Positions 33,495 through 42,181 of a stretch of 64,000 nucleotides of DNA are shown piece by piece; position 1 is the stretch's first letter, and each line of letters begins with the position of its first letter. The notes beneath the pieces are model-generated. The model worked only from the letters and a program-made list of their open reading frames with translations. It searched no databases and was not told where the DNA came from. Position numbers and translations under genes: made by a program. The stretch is from JAKVAV01 sp047633195 (GTDB lineage Bacteria; Bacteroidota; Bacteroidia; Flavobacteriales_D; Cryomorphaceae). The stretch is from contig JBLIEU010000002.1 of the NCBI GenBank assembly GCA_047633195.1, forward strand, positions 91,185 through 155,184, written 5' to 3'.

Positions 33495-35732
33495 TTTAGT
33501 CTCCTTAGAAATGACCAGCGGAGGCAGCAAAGTGAAATCAAATAGCAATGCGAAGCCCAAGGTGAGCGTTACGAAGAGACCTATGAAAAAAGTGCTTTGG
33601 AATGAGCTGAAGCAAAGCCCAATAAATCCTCCAAAAAGAATGATGCTGGTAATAATAAGTGCCTTTCCAGTGTGCAAGTAGGCATTCCTCATTGCATCGT
33701 ATTGACTCTTTCCTTTCATCAATTCGAGCTTGTACCTACTCAAAAGGTGAATCGTATCATCCACGGCTATTCCGAAGGCGATGGTAAATATGATACTCGT
33801 GCTCATATTGAGGTTGATTCCTGCGAGAGCCATTACGGCGCCTACTGCCAAAAGGGGCAGCAGATTTGGCACCAAGGCAATTAATACCATTCGGAAAGAG
33901 CGGAACATGAGGCCCATTAAAATGGAGATCAATATAAATGCTGCGCCCAATCCTTTTGATAGGCTTTCGACCAATGTTTGGTTCGTTCGATCAATCAAGG
34001 TACCCGTTCCCGTAATCGTCACTGTGGCTTTTTTCGCAATTCCTTCTCTTTCGAGGAAATCGTTTAACTCTTCGTTTTTAGAAGCGAAATGCTGGGCACC
34101 CAAATCTCCAACTCTTCCTAAAACTCGAATATAACCACCGTCCTCGGTGGTGAGGTTGGATATTTTCCCTGTGGACAGGATCTTTTTATAGTCCTTCAAT
34201 ATGCGTTTTAATTCGCCCTCTTTTTCTGGAAGGCGATAGAATTCATTTCTTCCACCATGGCTGCTGCGGTTGAGTTCTTTCAAAACAGAAAGTGGCGACA
34301 TAACCGCACCAACTCCGTAATTGGCTTCTAAGAAATGGTGAATCTTATCGAGTGATTGAAAATATTCGGGATCGCTCAAATCAACTTCGTTATCCCATTC
34401 TAATCCCATGTCAAATGGCCGAACACCCGAAAAGTACTGATCGAAAAAAGTAAAGTCTCGCCTCAGTTTTTCACTCTTTTTCAGGTCCTCTAGTAGGTAG
34501 TTGTTCAAATCAATGGTGGTAACCCCAGCTATCATTACCACGCTTAGGAGACCGGTTGTAATGAACACTTTCTTTCGATACTTGGTGACGAAATCGAACA
34601 TAGAGAGCAAAAAACCATCCCATTTCTGAGTGCTGTTTGATTCCAAATATCTCTTTGGTTCTGAAAACAGCGTGAGGCAAGCAGGCATCATAATGATGGC
34701 AATGACAAAAGCGGCCATTACTCCTACAGCAGTTAGCACACCGAATTCTTGAAGAGATGGAATTCCCGTAAACCAGAGGCTAGCAAAACCAATCGACGTT
34801 GTGATACTGGTGAGAAGTGTCGCCAAACCTGTGTCAGTCGTCATCAATTTGATCGACTCTTTTTTCGATAGGCCTTTTTTCAATTCCTCGAGATACCGAG
34901 AATACAGATGGACGGCATCGCTCATGCCCACGACAAAAATCACTGGCGGTAGCATATTAAGCAATATGCTGATTCCTTTTCCCGCAAGGTTGAGTATTCC
35001 AACGCTCCAGATTACTGCCAACAAGACTGTAAAAATTGGCAGAATAACTCCTCGAAAGCTCCGAAACATGATGAACAACAGAACTACCACAAATCCCATG
35101 GCGATACTCATGAACATGACAAATTCGGACTGTATCTTTTTAATAAATACAACTTGCCCTATGGCTCTTCCCGATAAATGGACCCCGTCAAAATCATAAT
35201 TGGAAAGGATCGCATTTAGTGATTCCGCTAGTTCATCGCTCTCATCTTTGTTCAGGAATTCCTTTGTCATGGCCACTATGGATATGGCCGTAGTATCTCT
35301 GGAAAAAAGATTGCCCAAAACGAATGGATCGGTAGATACTCGATTCGAATCCAGGTTTCTTTTTCCCGAAAGGAGGGGACGCTGAAAGACCGAGCCTGTA
35401 AGAGGTTCCCTCACTCTTACTTTTGCATTGGTAGGAGACAGTACCGAAGTGATATGGGGCATCTCCCTAAGATCGGCTGTCAGTTTTTCGACTTCCGTCA
35501 AAAACTCCGTCTCAAAGACTCCAGCTTCGTTTACTAAACCGACCAGAATAAAATCGTTGTCAGTACTAAAGGTGTCACGGTGAATTTGAAAATACTTCGT
35601 GGCTTGATCATCGGGCTTGAAAAACTTATCGAAGTTGTAATCAAAGCCAGTATTCGGAAGAGTCGAAGCGAAGAAGGCCGAGATAGCCAGAAGCAGAATT
35701 AGGGCGAATACAGAATTTCGTTTGTTGATCAT
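33492..35732 (-). CDS. MMPL/RND-family exporter
   Basis: Predicted 746-residue inner-membrane protein with the RND layout: one helix (about 8-25), a large periplasmic loop (about 26-190), a cluster of about five helices (about 195-355), a second helix and loop (about 385-570), and a second helix cluster to the end. Conserved parts include FVVGMSDAVHLYSRYLEEL and TIAFGIAVDDTIHLLSRYKLEL, the repeated GxxxD-type helix of MMPL proteins. Members export lipids or hydrophobic compounds using the proton gradient. No membrane-fusion or outer-membrane partner is adjacent. It is a single gene between repeat R5 and the dnaK terminator. Confidence 0.88.
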   Translation of the reverse strand: MINKRNSVFALILLLAISAFFASTLPNTGFDYNFDKFFKPDDQATKYFQIHRDTFSTDNDFILVGLVNEAGVFETEFLTEVEKLTADLREMPHITSVLSPTNAKVRVREPLTGSVFQRPLLSGKRNLDSNRVSTDPFVLGNLFSRDTTAISIVAMTKEFLNKDESDELAESLNAILSNYDFDGVHLSGRAIGQVVFIKKIQSEFVMFMSIAMGFVVVLLFIMFRSFRGVILPIFTVLLAVIWSVGILNLAGKGISILLNMLPPVIFVVGMSDAVHLYSRYLEELKKGLSKKESIKLMTTDTGLATLLTSITTSIGFASLWFTGIPSLQEFGVLTAVGVMAAFVIAIIMMPACLTLFSEPKRYLESNSTQKWDGFLLSMFDFVTKYRKKVFITTGLLSVVMIAGVTTIDLNNYLLEDLKKSEKLRRDFTFFDQYFSGVRPFDMGLEWDNEVDLSDPEYFQSLDKIHHFLEANYGVGAVMSPLSVLKELNRSSHGGRNEFYRLPEKEGELKRILKDYKKILSTGKISNLTTEDGGYIRVLGRVGDLGAQHFASKNEELNDFLEREGIAKKATVTITGTGTLIDRTNQTLVESLSKGLGAAFILISILMGLMFRSFRMVLIALVPNLLPLLAVGAVMALAGINLNMSTSIIFTIAFGIAVDDTIHLLSRYKLELMKGKSQYDAMRNAYLHTGKALIITSIILFGGFIGLCFSSFQSTFFIGLFVTLTLGFALLFDFTLLPPLVISKETK

Positions 35733-35780
35733 TAGCTCCTCAAAGAACGCCTCTATTTGCGGTTTGTTCCAAATAAAAAA

Positions 35781-35812
35781 CGCCCTCTCGAAACCGAGAG
35801 GGCGCTTAACTT
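35781..35812 (-). terminator. Terminator of dnaK
   Basis: On the minus strand CGCCCTCTCGG / CGAGAGGGCG forms a strong stem followed by a run of six T. It lies about 30 bases after the dnaK stop codon. Confidence 0.8.
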
Positions 35813-35831
35813 TTATCTGTTCAGATCAGAA

Positions 35832-37739
35832 TTACTTCTTCTCTTCTGTTACTTCTTCGAAGTCTACATCAGTTACTTCTTCGTCGCCTTCAGAAGAACT
35901 TGATTCAGCGTTTTCAGCTCCGTTGCTTTGAGGCTCTTGCTGCGCGCTGTACATTTCTTGCGAAGCGGCTTGGAAAACAGTGTTCAGTTTTTCCATACCT
36001 GTATTCATCGCGTCAATGTCCTTCGCTTCGTGTGCTTTCTTCAACTCTGCCAAAGCATCTTCAATAGGCTGCTTTTTGTCGGCAGGAATCTTTTCTCCGA
36101 ATTCGCTAAGCTGCTTCTCTGTTTGGAAAATAAGAGAGTCAGCCTTGTTGATAGTTTCAACTTCTTCTTTTACTTTTCGGTCAGACTCGGCATTGGCTTC
36201 AGCCTCTTTCTTCATTTTGTCGATTTCCTCGTCGGAAAGTCCACTTGAAGCTTCGATTCTGATGCTTTGCTCTTTGCCAGTCGCTTTGTCCTTCGCCGAA
36301 ACATTCAATATACCGTTGGCATCAATATCAAATGTCACCTCGATTTGAGGAACACCTCTTGGCGATGGCGGAATGTCTGACATTTGGAAACGACCAATCG
36401 ATCTATTTCCTGATGCAATCGGTCGCTCACCTTGCAACACATGAATGTCTACTGAAGGCTGATTATCCGATGCGGTGGAGAATGTTTCCGATTTCTTGGT
36501 AGGGATTGTTGTGTTTGCTTCGATCAATTTGGTGAAAACTCCACCCATCGTCTCGATACCCAAAGAAAGAGGAGTAACATCTAACAATAAAACGTCTTTC
36601 ACTTCTCCCGTGAGCACACCACCTTGAATGGCTGCTCCGATTGAAACTACTTCATCTGGATTTACTCCTTTTGAAGGTTCCTTTCCGAAGAATTTCTTCA
36701 CATTATCTACTACTGCTGGGATACGCGTTGATCCTCCAACCAAAATAACTTCGTCAATGTCTGACATGCTTAAGCCAGCACTTTTCATAGCTTTCTCGCA
36801 AGGCTTAATAGTTCGTTTAATTAGCTCATCAGCCAATTGCTCAAATTTCGCACGGGTCAAAGTTTTCACTAAGTGACGTGGCACACCATCTACAGGCATG
36901 ATGTATGGCAAGTTGATTTCAGTAGAAGTCGCACTTGACAACTCAATTTTAGCTTTCTCTGCAGCTTCTTTCAAACGCTGCAACGCCATTGGGTCTTTCG
37001 TAAGATCCGTGCTGTATTCGCCTTTGAATTCTCCAGCCAACCAATCAATGATTACTTGGTCAAAGTCATCTCCACCAAGGTGAGTGTCACCATCGGTAGA
37101 CAACACCTCAAATACTCCGTCTCCTAATTCTAGGATCGAAACATCGTGGGTTCCTCCTCCAAGGTCAAAAACTACGACTTTAACATCTTCACTCTTTTTA
37201 TCAAGACCATATGCCAACGCTGCTGCTGTAGGTTCGTTGATAATTCTTCGAACTTTCAAGCCTGCAATCTCACCAGCTTCTTTGGTAGCTTGACGCTGTG
37301 AATCGTTGAAGTAGGCAGGAACGGTGATGACCGCTTCTGTTACAGTAGTTCCCAAATAGTCTTCTGCTGTTTTTTTCATCTTCTGTAAGATGATGGCAGA
37401 AATCTCTTGTGGAGTATATTTTCTATCGTCAATCTCAACACGTGGAGTGTTGTTGTCGCCTTTTACCACTTTGTAAGGAACCCTTGCCGCCTCTTTCGTG
37501 ACTTCGTCAAAAGAGTTTCCCATAAATCGCTTGATAGATGAGATTGTCTTCGTAGGGTTGGTGATGGCCTGTCTTTTTGCTGGATCACCTACTTTTCTCT
37601 CTCCTCCTTCTGTGAAGGCCACAATTGAAGGAGTAGTTCGTTTACCCTCGCTATTCGCGATAACTACAGGTTCGTTACCCTCCATTACCGATACGCACGA
37701 GTTAGTGGTACCGAGATCTATTCCTATTATTTTACTCAT
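35832..37739 (-). CDS. dnaK: Molecular chaperone DnaK (Hsp70)
   Basis: Predicted 635 residues. The ATPase domain starts SKIIGIDLGTTNSCVSVMEG and contains VPAYFNDSQRQATK and VFDLGGGTHDVSIL, then VGGSTRIPAV. The substrate-binding domain has DVTPLSLGIETMGG and the beta-sandwich FQMSDIPPSPRGVPQIEV; the lid is followed by an acidic tail. The open frame reaches 37772, but Met at 37739 is the family start. It is a single gene; dnaJ (a CbpA-type) and hsp20 lie 3-4 kb away. A TTGACA-N7-TGTCAA palindrome lies 74-92 bases upstream. GrpE is not in the window. Confidence 0.97.
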   Translation of the reverse strand: MSKIIGIDLGTTNSCVSVMEGNEPVVIANSEGKRTTPSIVAFTEGGERKVGDPAKRQAITNPTKTISSIKRFMGNSFDEVTKEAARVPYKVVKGDNNTPRVEIDDRKYTPQEISAIILQKMKKTAEDYLGTTVTEAVITVPAYFNDSQRQATKEAGEIAGLKVRRIINEPTAAALAYGLDKKSEDVKVVVFDLGGGTHDVSILELGDGVFEVLSTDGDTHLGGDDFDQVIIDWLAGEFKGEYSTDLTKDPMALQRLKEAAEKAKIELSSATSTEINLPYIMPVDGVPRHLVKTLTRAKFEQLADELIKRTIKPCEKAMKSAGLSMSDIDEVILVGGSTRIPAVVDNVKKFFGKEPSKGVNPDEVVSIGAAIQGGVLTGEVKDVLLLDVTPLSLGIETMGGVFTKLIEANTTIPTKKSETFSTASDNQPSVDIHVLQGERPIASGNRSIGRFQMSDIPPSPRGVPQIEVTFDIDANGILNVSAKDKATGKEQSIRIEASSGLSDEEIDKMKKEAEANAESDRKVKEEVETINKADSLIFQTEKQLSEFGEKIPADKKQPIEDALAELKKAHEAKDIDAMNTGMEKLNTVFQAASQEMYSAQQEPQSNGAENAESSSSEGDEEVTDVDFEEVTEEKK

Positions 37740-37812
37740 TGCTTTCAATATTATTTGAACAGCATTTAGCAATAGATGTACCGGACGTTATTATTGTGAT
37801 TTTCGTGCAGAA

Positions 37813-37831
37813 TTGACACAAATCATGTCAA
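37813..37831. promoter_or_regulatory. TTGACA-N7-TGTCAA palindrome upstream of dnaK
   Basis: Perfect 6-bp dyad with a 7-base spacer, centred about 83 bases before the dnaK ATG and between dnaK and the DUF4249 gene end. It is a candidate operator for heat-shock control. It is not the classical CIRCE element (TTAGCACTC-N9-GAGTGCTAA). Confidence 0.35.
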
Positions 37832-37858
37832 CAGAGGTGACAAAAAGACAGAATCTTC

Positions 37859-38956
37859 TTAAGGATTACATAAGTAATTACTTCCGCTCCACGCTTGCAC
37901 ACAGTAGTTGTAAGGGCTGGTTAGCGGACTCTCATTGAGTTTCTGTAAGGAAGGTTCGGAGATATATGCATCTCTTGTTTCGGTTGCCACCGAACTAAAG
38001 AGTCCAATTGCGCCATTCGATAGGTTCGTGAATGAGCTTAAAACAGGGGTGAATTGGCTCACAGGTTGAGCTACTTCAAGATAGGTGTTCAATTCGGGCG
38101 TCGCTCCCGTCACTCTGAATTCAAGAACCTCAATTTGAACTTCAGCCAAACCGGGAATCAAATCCAATTGATTACCCCAAAAGGTATACAAGTTTTCACC
38201 GAAAAGAGAAATGGTGATATCCTGATTTGAACCCAGCTCTTCATTTCCAAAATCTCCCATGTCATAATCGATGAATGCTCCCTCCACCACCGTTCCATCA
38301 TTTTGCACATAGTCAAAATTCATTCGAAATGCAGCTGAATAGGATGCGGTGAATTGATCGGTACTAAACCTAAATGTTTCCGAGACGAAATTCATATTTC
38401 CACTGGGTAGAACAAAAAACATGCGTTGTGGATCTCCACCTGTCGCGAAAGGTAGTTCTATTGTGCTGGCAGATAAACCAGGGAAACGAGTCTCGGCGGT
38501 ATAGACTTCTCCTTTTATGGTTGCGTTTAACTCAAAAATGTACTCTTCCTGATTCAATTGTTGTTCCTGCGAAAGGAGCGGCTGAGAGGTGTAATAAAAG
38601 CGCACATCTTCCGAATAGAAAACGCCTGGATCTCTGCTGGGTCTGTCAATGGGTTCAAGTGTATAGATGCTTAATGTGTCTCCATCATTGTTGTATTTTA
38701 TAATTAGGGCTACCACGTCTGCCTCGTCATATTCCACTGAGTCTTTAATTCCAGTGTATTGATTTGGATTTCCAGGACCGAGAAACGTCTTGTTGATTCT
38801 TACAAATTGGGTGTCCGCAGTATAATCCAAAACACCATAAATAACTGGTGTCTCATCATATGGCGCCAATAGCTCCACCTCTGTTTCGCAAGAAGAGAGT
38901 AGAATGATGACGAGAGTGGAAAAAAGTAAAAGGAGGTCGGATGATCTGCTAATCAT
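37859..38956 (-). CDS. DUF4249-family lipoprotein
   Basis: Predicted 365 residues with lipobox IILLSSC (Cys near residue 23). The mature protein begins ETEVELLAPYDETPVIYGVLD, the usual start of DUF4249, and ends with FTNLSNGAIGLFSSVATETR, where family members have a glycine-rich block. In many Bacteroidota DUF4249 genes sit next to TonB-dependent receptors; no receptor is adjacent here. Its role is unknown, perhaps a surface lipoprotein of a receptor complex. A TACATTTG -7 element is at 38977-38984. Confidence 0.78.
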   Translation of the reverse strand: MISRSSDLLLLFSTLVIILLSSCETEVELLAPYDETPVIYGVLDYTADTQFVRINKTFLGPGNPNQYTGIKDSVEYDEADVVALIIKYNNDGDTLSIYTLEPIDRPSRDPGVFYSEDVRFYYTSQPLLSQEQQLNQEEYIFELNATIKGEVYTAETRFPGLSASTIELPFATGGDPQRMFFVLPSGNMNFVSETFRFSTDQFTASYSAAFRMNFDYVQNDGTVVEGAFIDYDMGDFGNEELGSNQDITISLFGENLYTFWGNQLDLIPGLAEVQIEVLEFRVTGATPELNTYLEVAQPVSQFTPVLSSFTNLSNGAIGLFSSVATETRDAYISEPSLQKLNESPLTSPYNYCVQAWSGSNYLCNP

Positions 38957-38976
38957 GTGTATCTGAAATTATCACG

Positions 38977-38984
38977 CAAATGTA
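38977..38984 (-). promoter_or_regulatory. -7 element of the DUF4249 gene
   Basis: Reads TACATTTG on the minus strand, perfect TAnnTTTG, 21-28 bases before the ATG. Confidence 0.4.
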
Positions 38985-39090
38985 GCGCTTATCAATGTAT
39001 CTGGTCACATTCGTTTGATAATCGGTATCGAATTGGGAGTAGAAGGGAATCCAATCTTGACTTACATTTTTCCGCCACTGAGAAAAACAG

Positions 39091-39098
39091 TAGGTTTG
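39091..39098 (+). promoter_or_regulatory. -7 element of panB
   Basis: Reads TAGGTTTG, perfect TAnnTTTG, 21-28 bases before the panB ATG, with a T-rich -33-like run (ATTTTTCC) about 18 bases upstream. Confidence 0.5.
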
Positions 39099-39118
39099 GC
39101 TGATAAATTAAGCCCAAT

Positions 39119-39934
39119 ATGTCTTTACACTCAAATGTAAAACGTGTAACCACACGCACCCTGCAAGAAATGAAAAGCAAAGGCGAGAAAATCGCCATGC
39201 TTACGTCTTACGATTATTCAATGGCAAAAATTGTCGATGAGGCAGGGGTAGACGTGATCTTGGTGGGTGATTCTGCGTCTAATGTAATGGCTGGACACGA
39301 AACAACTTTACCCATTACGTTAGATCAGATGATCTACCATGCGGCCTCAGTTGTAAGAGCTGTAAATCGGGCACTCGTAATCGTTGATTTACCGTTTGGA
39401 ACTTACCAAGGAAATAGCAAAGAAGCGCTGACTTCGTCCATCAAAATTATGAAGGAGAGCGGGGCCCATGGCGTTAAGCTTGAAGGCGGTTTAGAAATTA
39501 AGGAAAGTGTGCTGCGGATTCTTTCTGCAGGTATTCCTGTAATGGGTCACTTGGGGCTTACCCCTCAAAGTATTTACAAATTTGGCACTTATACTGTTCG
39601 CGCTAAAGAAGAGGAAGAGGCTGAGACACTTTTGCGAGATGCGCTTATGCTTGAAGAGTCGGGTTGTTTTGGTGTTGTCTTGGAGAAGATTCCTGCAAAA
39701 CTAACTTTGAAGGTTTCTGAGCAGCTCAAGATACCTACCATAGGAATAGGTGCTGGGGGAGAGGCAGATGGTCAAGTGTTAGTCGTTCATGATATGCTCG
39801 GTATTACACATGAGTTTAATCCTCGATTCCTCAGGCGGTACGCTAATTTATATGAGGATATTAAGAATGCCGTGGGTAATTACGTCACTGATGTTCGATC
39901 TCGTGATTTTCCAAACGACTCAGAGCAATATTAG
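39119..39934 (+). CDS. panB: 3-methyl-2-oxobutanoate hydroxymethyltransferase
   Basis: Predicted 271-residue enzyme of pantothenate (coenzyme A) synthesis; it transfers a hydroxymethyl group from methylene-tetrahydrofolate to ketoisovalerate. Landmarks are MLTSYDYSMAKIVDEAGVD, VGDSASNVMAGHETTLPITL with the magnesium-binding Asp, DLPFGTYQ, VKLEGG, and GHLGLTPQSIYKFG, plus GIGAGGEADGQVLV near the end. Length is normal. Stop is directly followed by the GTG of the pseudouridine synthase gene. No other pan gene is present. Confidence 0.96.
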   Translation: MSLHSNVKRVTTRTLQEMKSKGEKIAMLTSYDYSMAKIVDEAGVDVILVGDSASNVMAGHETTLPITLDQMIYHAASVVRAVNRALVIVDLPFGTYQGNSKEALTSSIKIMKESGAHGVKLEGGLEIKESVLRILSAGIPVMGHLGLTPQSIYKFGTYTVRAKEEEEAETLLRDALMLEESGCFGVVLEKIPAKLTLKVSEQLKIPTIGIGAGGEADGQVLVVHDMLGITHEFNPRFLRRYANLYEDIKNAVGNYVTDVRSRDFPNDSEQY

Positions 39935-40633
39935 GTGCATTCGACCGTCAAAAACCTCGAAGTGTTGTATGAGGATAATCACATCATCGCTATCAATAAG
40001 CGAAGCGGTGATTTAGTGCAGGGAGATCACACCGGAGACGCTCCACTCAGTGAGATTGTGAAAGAGTGGATTCGCATCAAATACCAAAAGCCTGGAAATG
40101 TATTCACGGGTGTAGCTCATAGAATTGATCGCCCCGTTAGTGGGGTTGTGATTTTTGCAAAAACAGGTAAGGCCTTATCTCGACTCAATGAGATGTTTAA
40201 GACTAAGGAGGTCGACAAGACTTACTATGCCGCAGTATGCTCTATGCCCAAGAGTCCTTCAGATACATTGACCAGTTATTTGATAAAGGATAGTTCGAAG
40301 AATAAATCTCGGGCGTCCAAAACTCCTAAGACAGGGGCTAAAGAAGCCATTCTTGATTACGAGCATATTTATTCTTCCGATCGGTATTTCTTTTTGAAAG
40401 TGAAACCAAGAACTGGGAGACATCACCAAATTAGGGTGCAACTTTCTGAAATTGGCTGCCAGATAAAGGGAGACGTAAAATATGGAGCTCCTAGAACCAA
40501 TAAAGACGCTTCAATTCATTTGCATGCGCGATCTATTGCGTTTATCCATCCAGTAAAAAAGGAACCCCTGATTATTTCTGCACCCTTTCCAAACGATCCC
40601 GTTTGGAATTCCCTTCCAGATAGGATAGCATAG
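39935..40633 (+). CDS. RluA-family pseudouridine synthase
   Basis: Predicted 232 residues, with a GTG start that begins immediately after the panB stop. The catalytic motif GVAHRIDRPVSGVVIFAKT has the conserved Asp in HRID (about residue 64). PRTGRHHQIRVQLS and KGDVKYGAP follow. No S4 domain is present, as in short RluA-type enzymes. It would convert uridine in rRNA or tRNA; the target site is not predictable. It is probably co-transcribed with panB. Confidence 0.92.
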   Translation: MHSTVKNLEVLYEDNHIIAINKRSGDLVQGDHTGDAPLSEIVKEWIRIKYQKPGNVFTGVAHRIDRPVSGVVIFAKTGKALSRLNEMFKTKEVDKTYYAAVCSMPKSPSDTLTSYLIKDSSKNKSRASKTPKTGAKEAILDYEHIYSSDRYFFLKVKPRTGRHHQIRVQLSEIGCQIKGDVKYGAPRTNKDASIHLHARSIAFIHPVKKEPLIISAPFPNDPVWNSLPDRIA

Positions 40634-40648
40634 TTTTTCTTGGTTAGC

Positions 40649-40691
40649 TGCCAATATGGCATCATTATTTTATTTATTGCGCCATAATGGC
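40649..40691. promoter_or_regulatory. Paired GCCA-N3-TGGC palindromes upstream of hsp20
   Basis: TGCCA-ATA-TGGCA at 40649-40661 and GCCA-TAA-TGGC at 40681-40691. The centres are 31 bases apart, which is three helical turns, so both lie on the same face of the DNA. They sit 77-119 bases before the hsp20 ATG. A tandem operator for a stress regulator is the natural reading. Confidence 0.4.
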
Positions 40692-40767
40692 ACTATATTC
40701 GACTCAATTTCCAGTTGGTATTCCATTTGACAAAGAGAAATTGAATTTGAACAAAAAATTTAAAACT

Positions 40768-41208
40768 ATGTCACTCATTAAATTTAAACATCACGCACCT
40801 GCAAGGAATAATTTTGACAACTTCTTTAACGAGTTTTTTGAAGGGGAGTTTAACCCAAGAAAGGTAGCTCGAACAAGCTCTGTGCCTGCGGCCAACGTTA
40901 AAGAAACAGAAAAGGGATTCCATGTAGAACTAGCTGCTCCAGGTATGGTGAAAGAAGACTTCAAAATTGAATTGAATGTTGATCTTTTAACTATCCGAGC
41001 GGAGAAATCAGAAGATAAGGAGGGAAAGGGAGAACGCTTTACAAAACGCGAATTCAACTTCACTTCCTTTGAGCGATCTTTCAGACTACCTGAAAACATA
41101 GATTTTGAAAAGATAAATGCGAAGTACGAAAATGGGATTCTCACTTTGGAGATTCCAAAAACGGAAGTAGAAGAAGAAGTGAAAGTTCGTCAAATCGCGA
41201 TCAGTTAA
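40768..41208 (+). CDS. Small heat-shock protein, Hsp20/alpha-crystallin family
   Basis: Predicted 146 residues. The alpha-crystallin domain runs about 40-140: AANVKETEKGFHVELAAPGM, KEDFKIELNVDLLTIRAE, FERSFRLPENIDFEKINAKY, NGILTLEIPK, then a short tail with the I-x-I/V-type anchoring end (VRQIAIS). The frame is open to 40687, but Met at 40768 gives the normal start (LIKFKHHAPARNNFDNFFNEFF). It acts as an ATP-independent holdase in the cytoplasm. It is followed by a terminator and then the DnaJ-like gene. Confidence 0.93.
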   Translation: MSLIKFKHHAPARNNFDNFFNEFFEGEFNPRKVARTSSVPAANVKETEKGFHVELAAPGMVKEDFKIELNVDLLTIRAEKSEDKEGKGERFTKREFNFTSFERSFRLPENIDFEKINAKYENGILTLEIPKTEVEEEVKVRQIAIS

Positions 41209-41243
41209 TTGTAGTTTGGTTTTATTTTTGGTTAAATGACGGG

Positions 41244-41275
41244 AAGTGCGGACTTTGGTTCGCGCTTTCTTTTTG
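41244..41275 (+). terminator. Terminator after hsp20
   Basis: Stem AAGTGCGGAC / GGTTCGCGCTT (with G-T pairs) followed by TCTTTTT, about 35 bases after the hsp20 stop and 16 bases before the DnaJ-like ATG. It may be leaky and attenuate transcription into the DnaJ-like gene. Confidence 0.55.
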
Positions 41276-41290
41276 CGTTAAAAATTCACG

Positions 41291-42181
41291 ATGAATTACA
41301 AGGACTATTACAATATACTCGGTGTCGATAAAAAGGCACCGCAAGCTGAGATTAAGAAAAGGTTTAGAAAATTGGCGGTCCAATATCATCCTGATAAGAA
41401 TCCCGATGATGTAAATGCTGAAAACAAGTTTAAAGAGGCAAATGAAGCCTATGAAGTTTTGGGTGATGCTGAAAAAAGAAAGAAGTACGATGAACTAGGT
41501 CCAAACTGGAAGCAACACGATCAGTACAAAAATGCGCAACGTGGGGGGCGAGCAGGCAATTATCAATACAGCGGCGAGTACGGTGATTTTTTTGGTGGGT
41601 CACGCGGAGGAGGATTCTCTGATTTTTTTAATTCCTTCTTTGGTGGAAGTGGAGCATCTGGCCAAAGACCACAAACCAGAAAGCCTGCCGCGGCTAGAGG
41701 GCAATTAAACCTGAGTTTTGATGAAGCGTTTAGCGGATTGGGTAAAACCGTTCAGGTAAATGGCAATAAAATCAGACTGAACATATCCCCTGGAGCGAAG
41801 GATGCCCAGAAGTTAAAAATAAGTGGCAAGGGACCTCAAGGAGGCGACGTGATTGTTGAATTGAAAGTTGGAAGAAATCCAGCCTATCAAGTTGATGGTC
41901 TTAATTTGAGTGGATCGGTTGAAATAGATTATTACACAGCAGTACTTGGCGGTAAGGCAAATGTGAAAACCCCGCATGGTGTTTTTTCTCTAAAAATTGA
42001 AGCTGGAACCTATAGCGGAAAGAAATTACGCCTCAAGGAAAAAGGCATGCCTGAATATGGTAAAATAGGAGTCTACGGTGATTTTATTGCTGAAATCAAA
42101 ATTTCCGTTCCCACTGATTTAAGTTCGAAAGAAAAAGAATTGCTTGAAGAGCTAAGGCAATTGAGATCCGTTAAAGCGTAA
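41291..42181 (+). CDS. CbpA-type DnaJ co-chaperone
   Basis: Predicted 296 residues. The J domain (1-70) has the invariant HPD (QYHPDKNPDDV). A Gly-rich linker follows (about 88-135: GGSRGGGFSDFF). The two C-terminal substrate domains start LNLSFDEAFSGLGKTVQ. There is no zinc-finger of four CxxCxGxG repeats, so this is a type II (CbpA-like) DnaJ. It would deliver clients to DnaK. It is downstream of hsp20 on the same strand and convergent with the Nudix-like regulator gene, overlapping its end by 11 bases. Confidence 0.92.
   Translation: MNYKDYYNILGVDKKAPQAEIKKRFRKLAVQYHPDKNPDDVNAENKFKEANEAYEVLGDAEKRKKYDELGPNWKQHDQYKNAQRGGRAGNYQYSGEYGDFFGGSRGGGFSDFFNSFFGGSGASGQRPQTRKPAAARGQLNLSFDEAFSGLGKTVQVNGNKIRLNISPGAKDAQKLKISGKGPQGGDVIVELKVGRNPAYQVDGLNLSGSVEIDYYTAVLGGKANVKTPHGVFSLKIEAGTYSGKKLRLKEKGMPEYGKIGVYGDFIAEIKISVPTDLSSKEKELLEELRQLRSVKA

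Noticed and set aside
40681..40705. TGGCAC next to hsp20 as half of a sigma-54 promoter
   Set aside because: The -12 TTGC part is missing at the required spacing.
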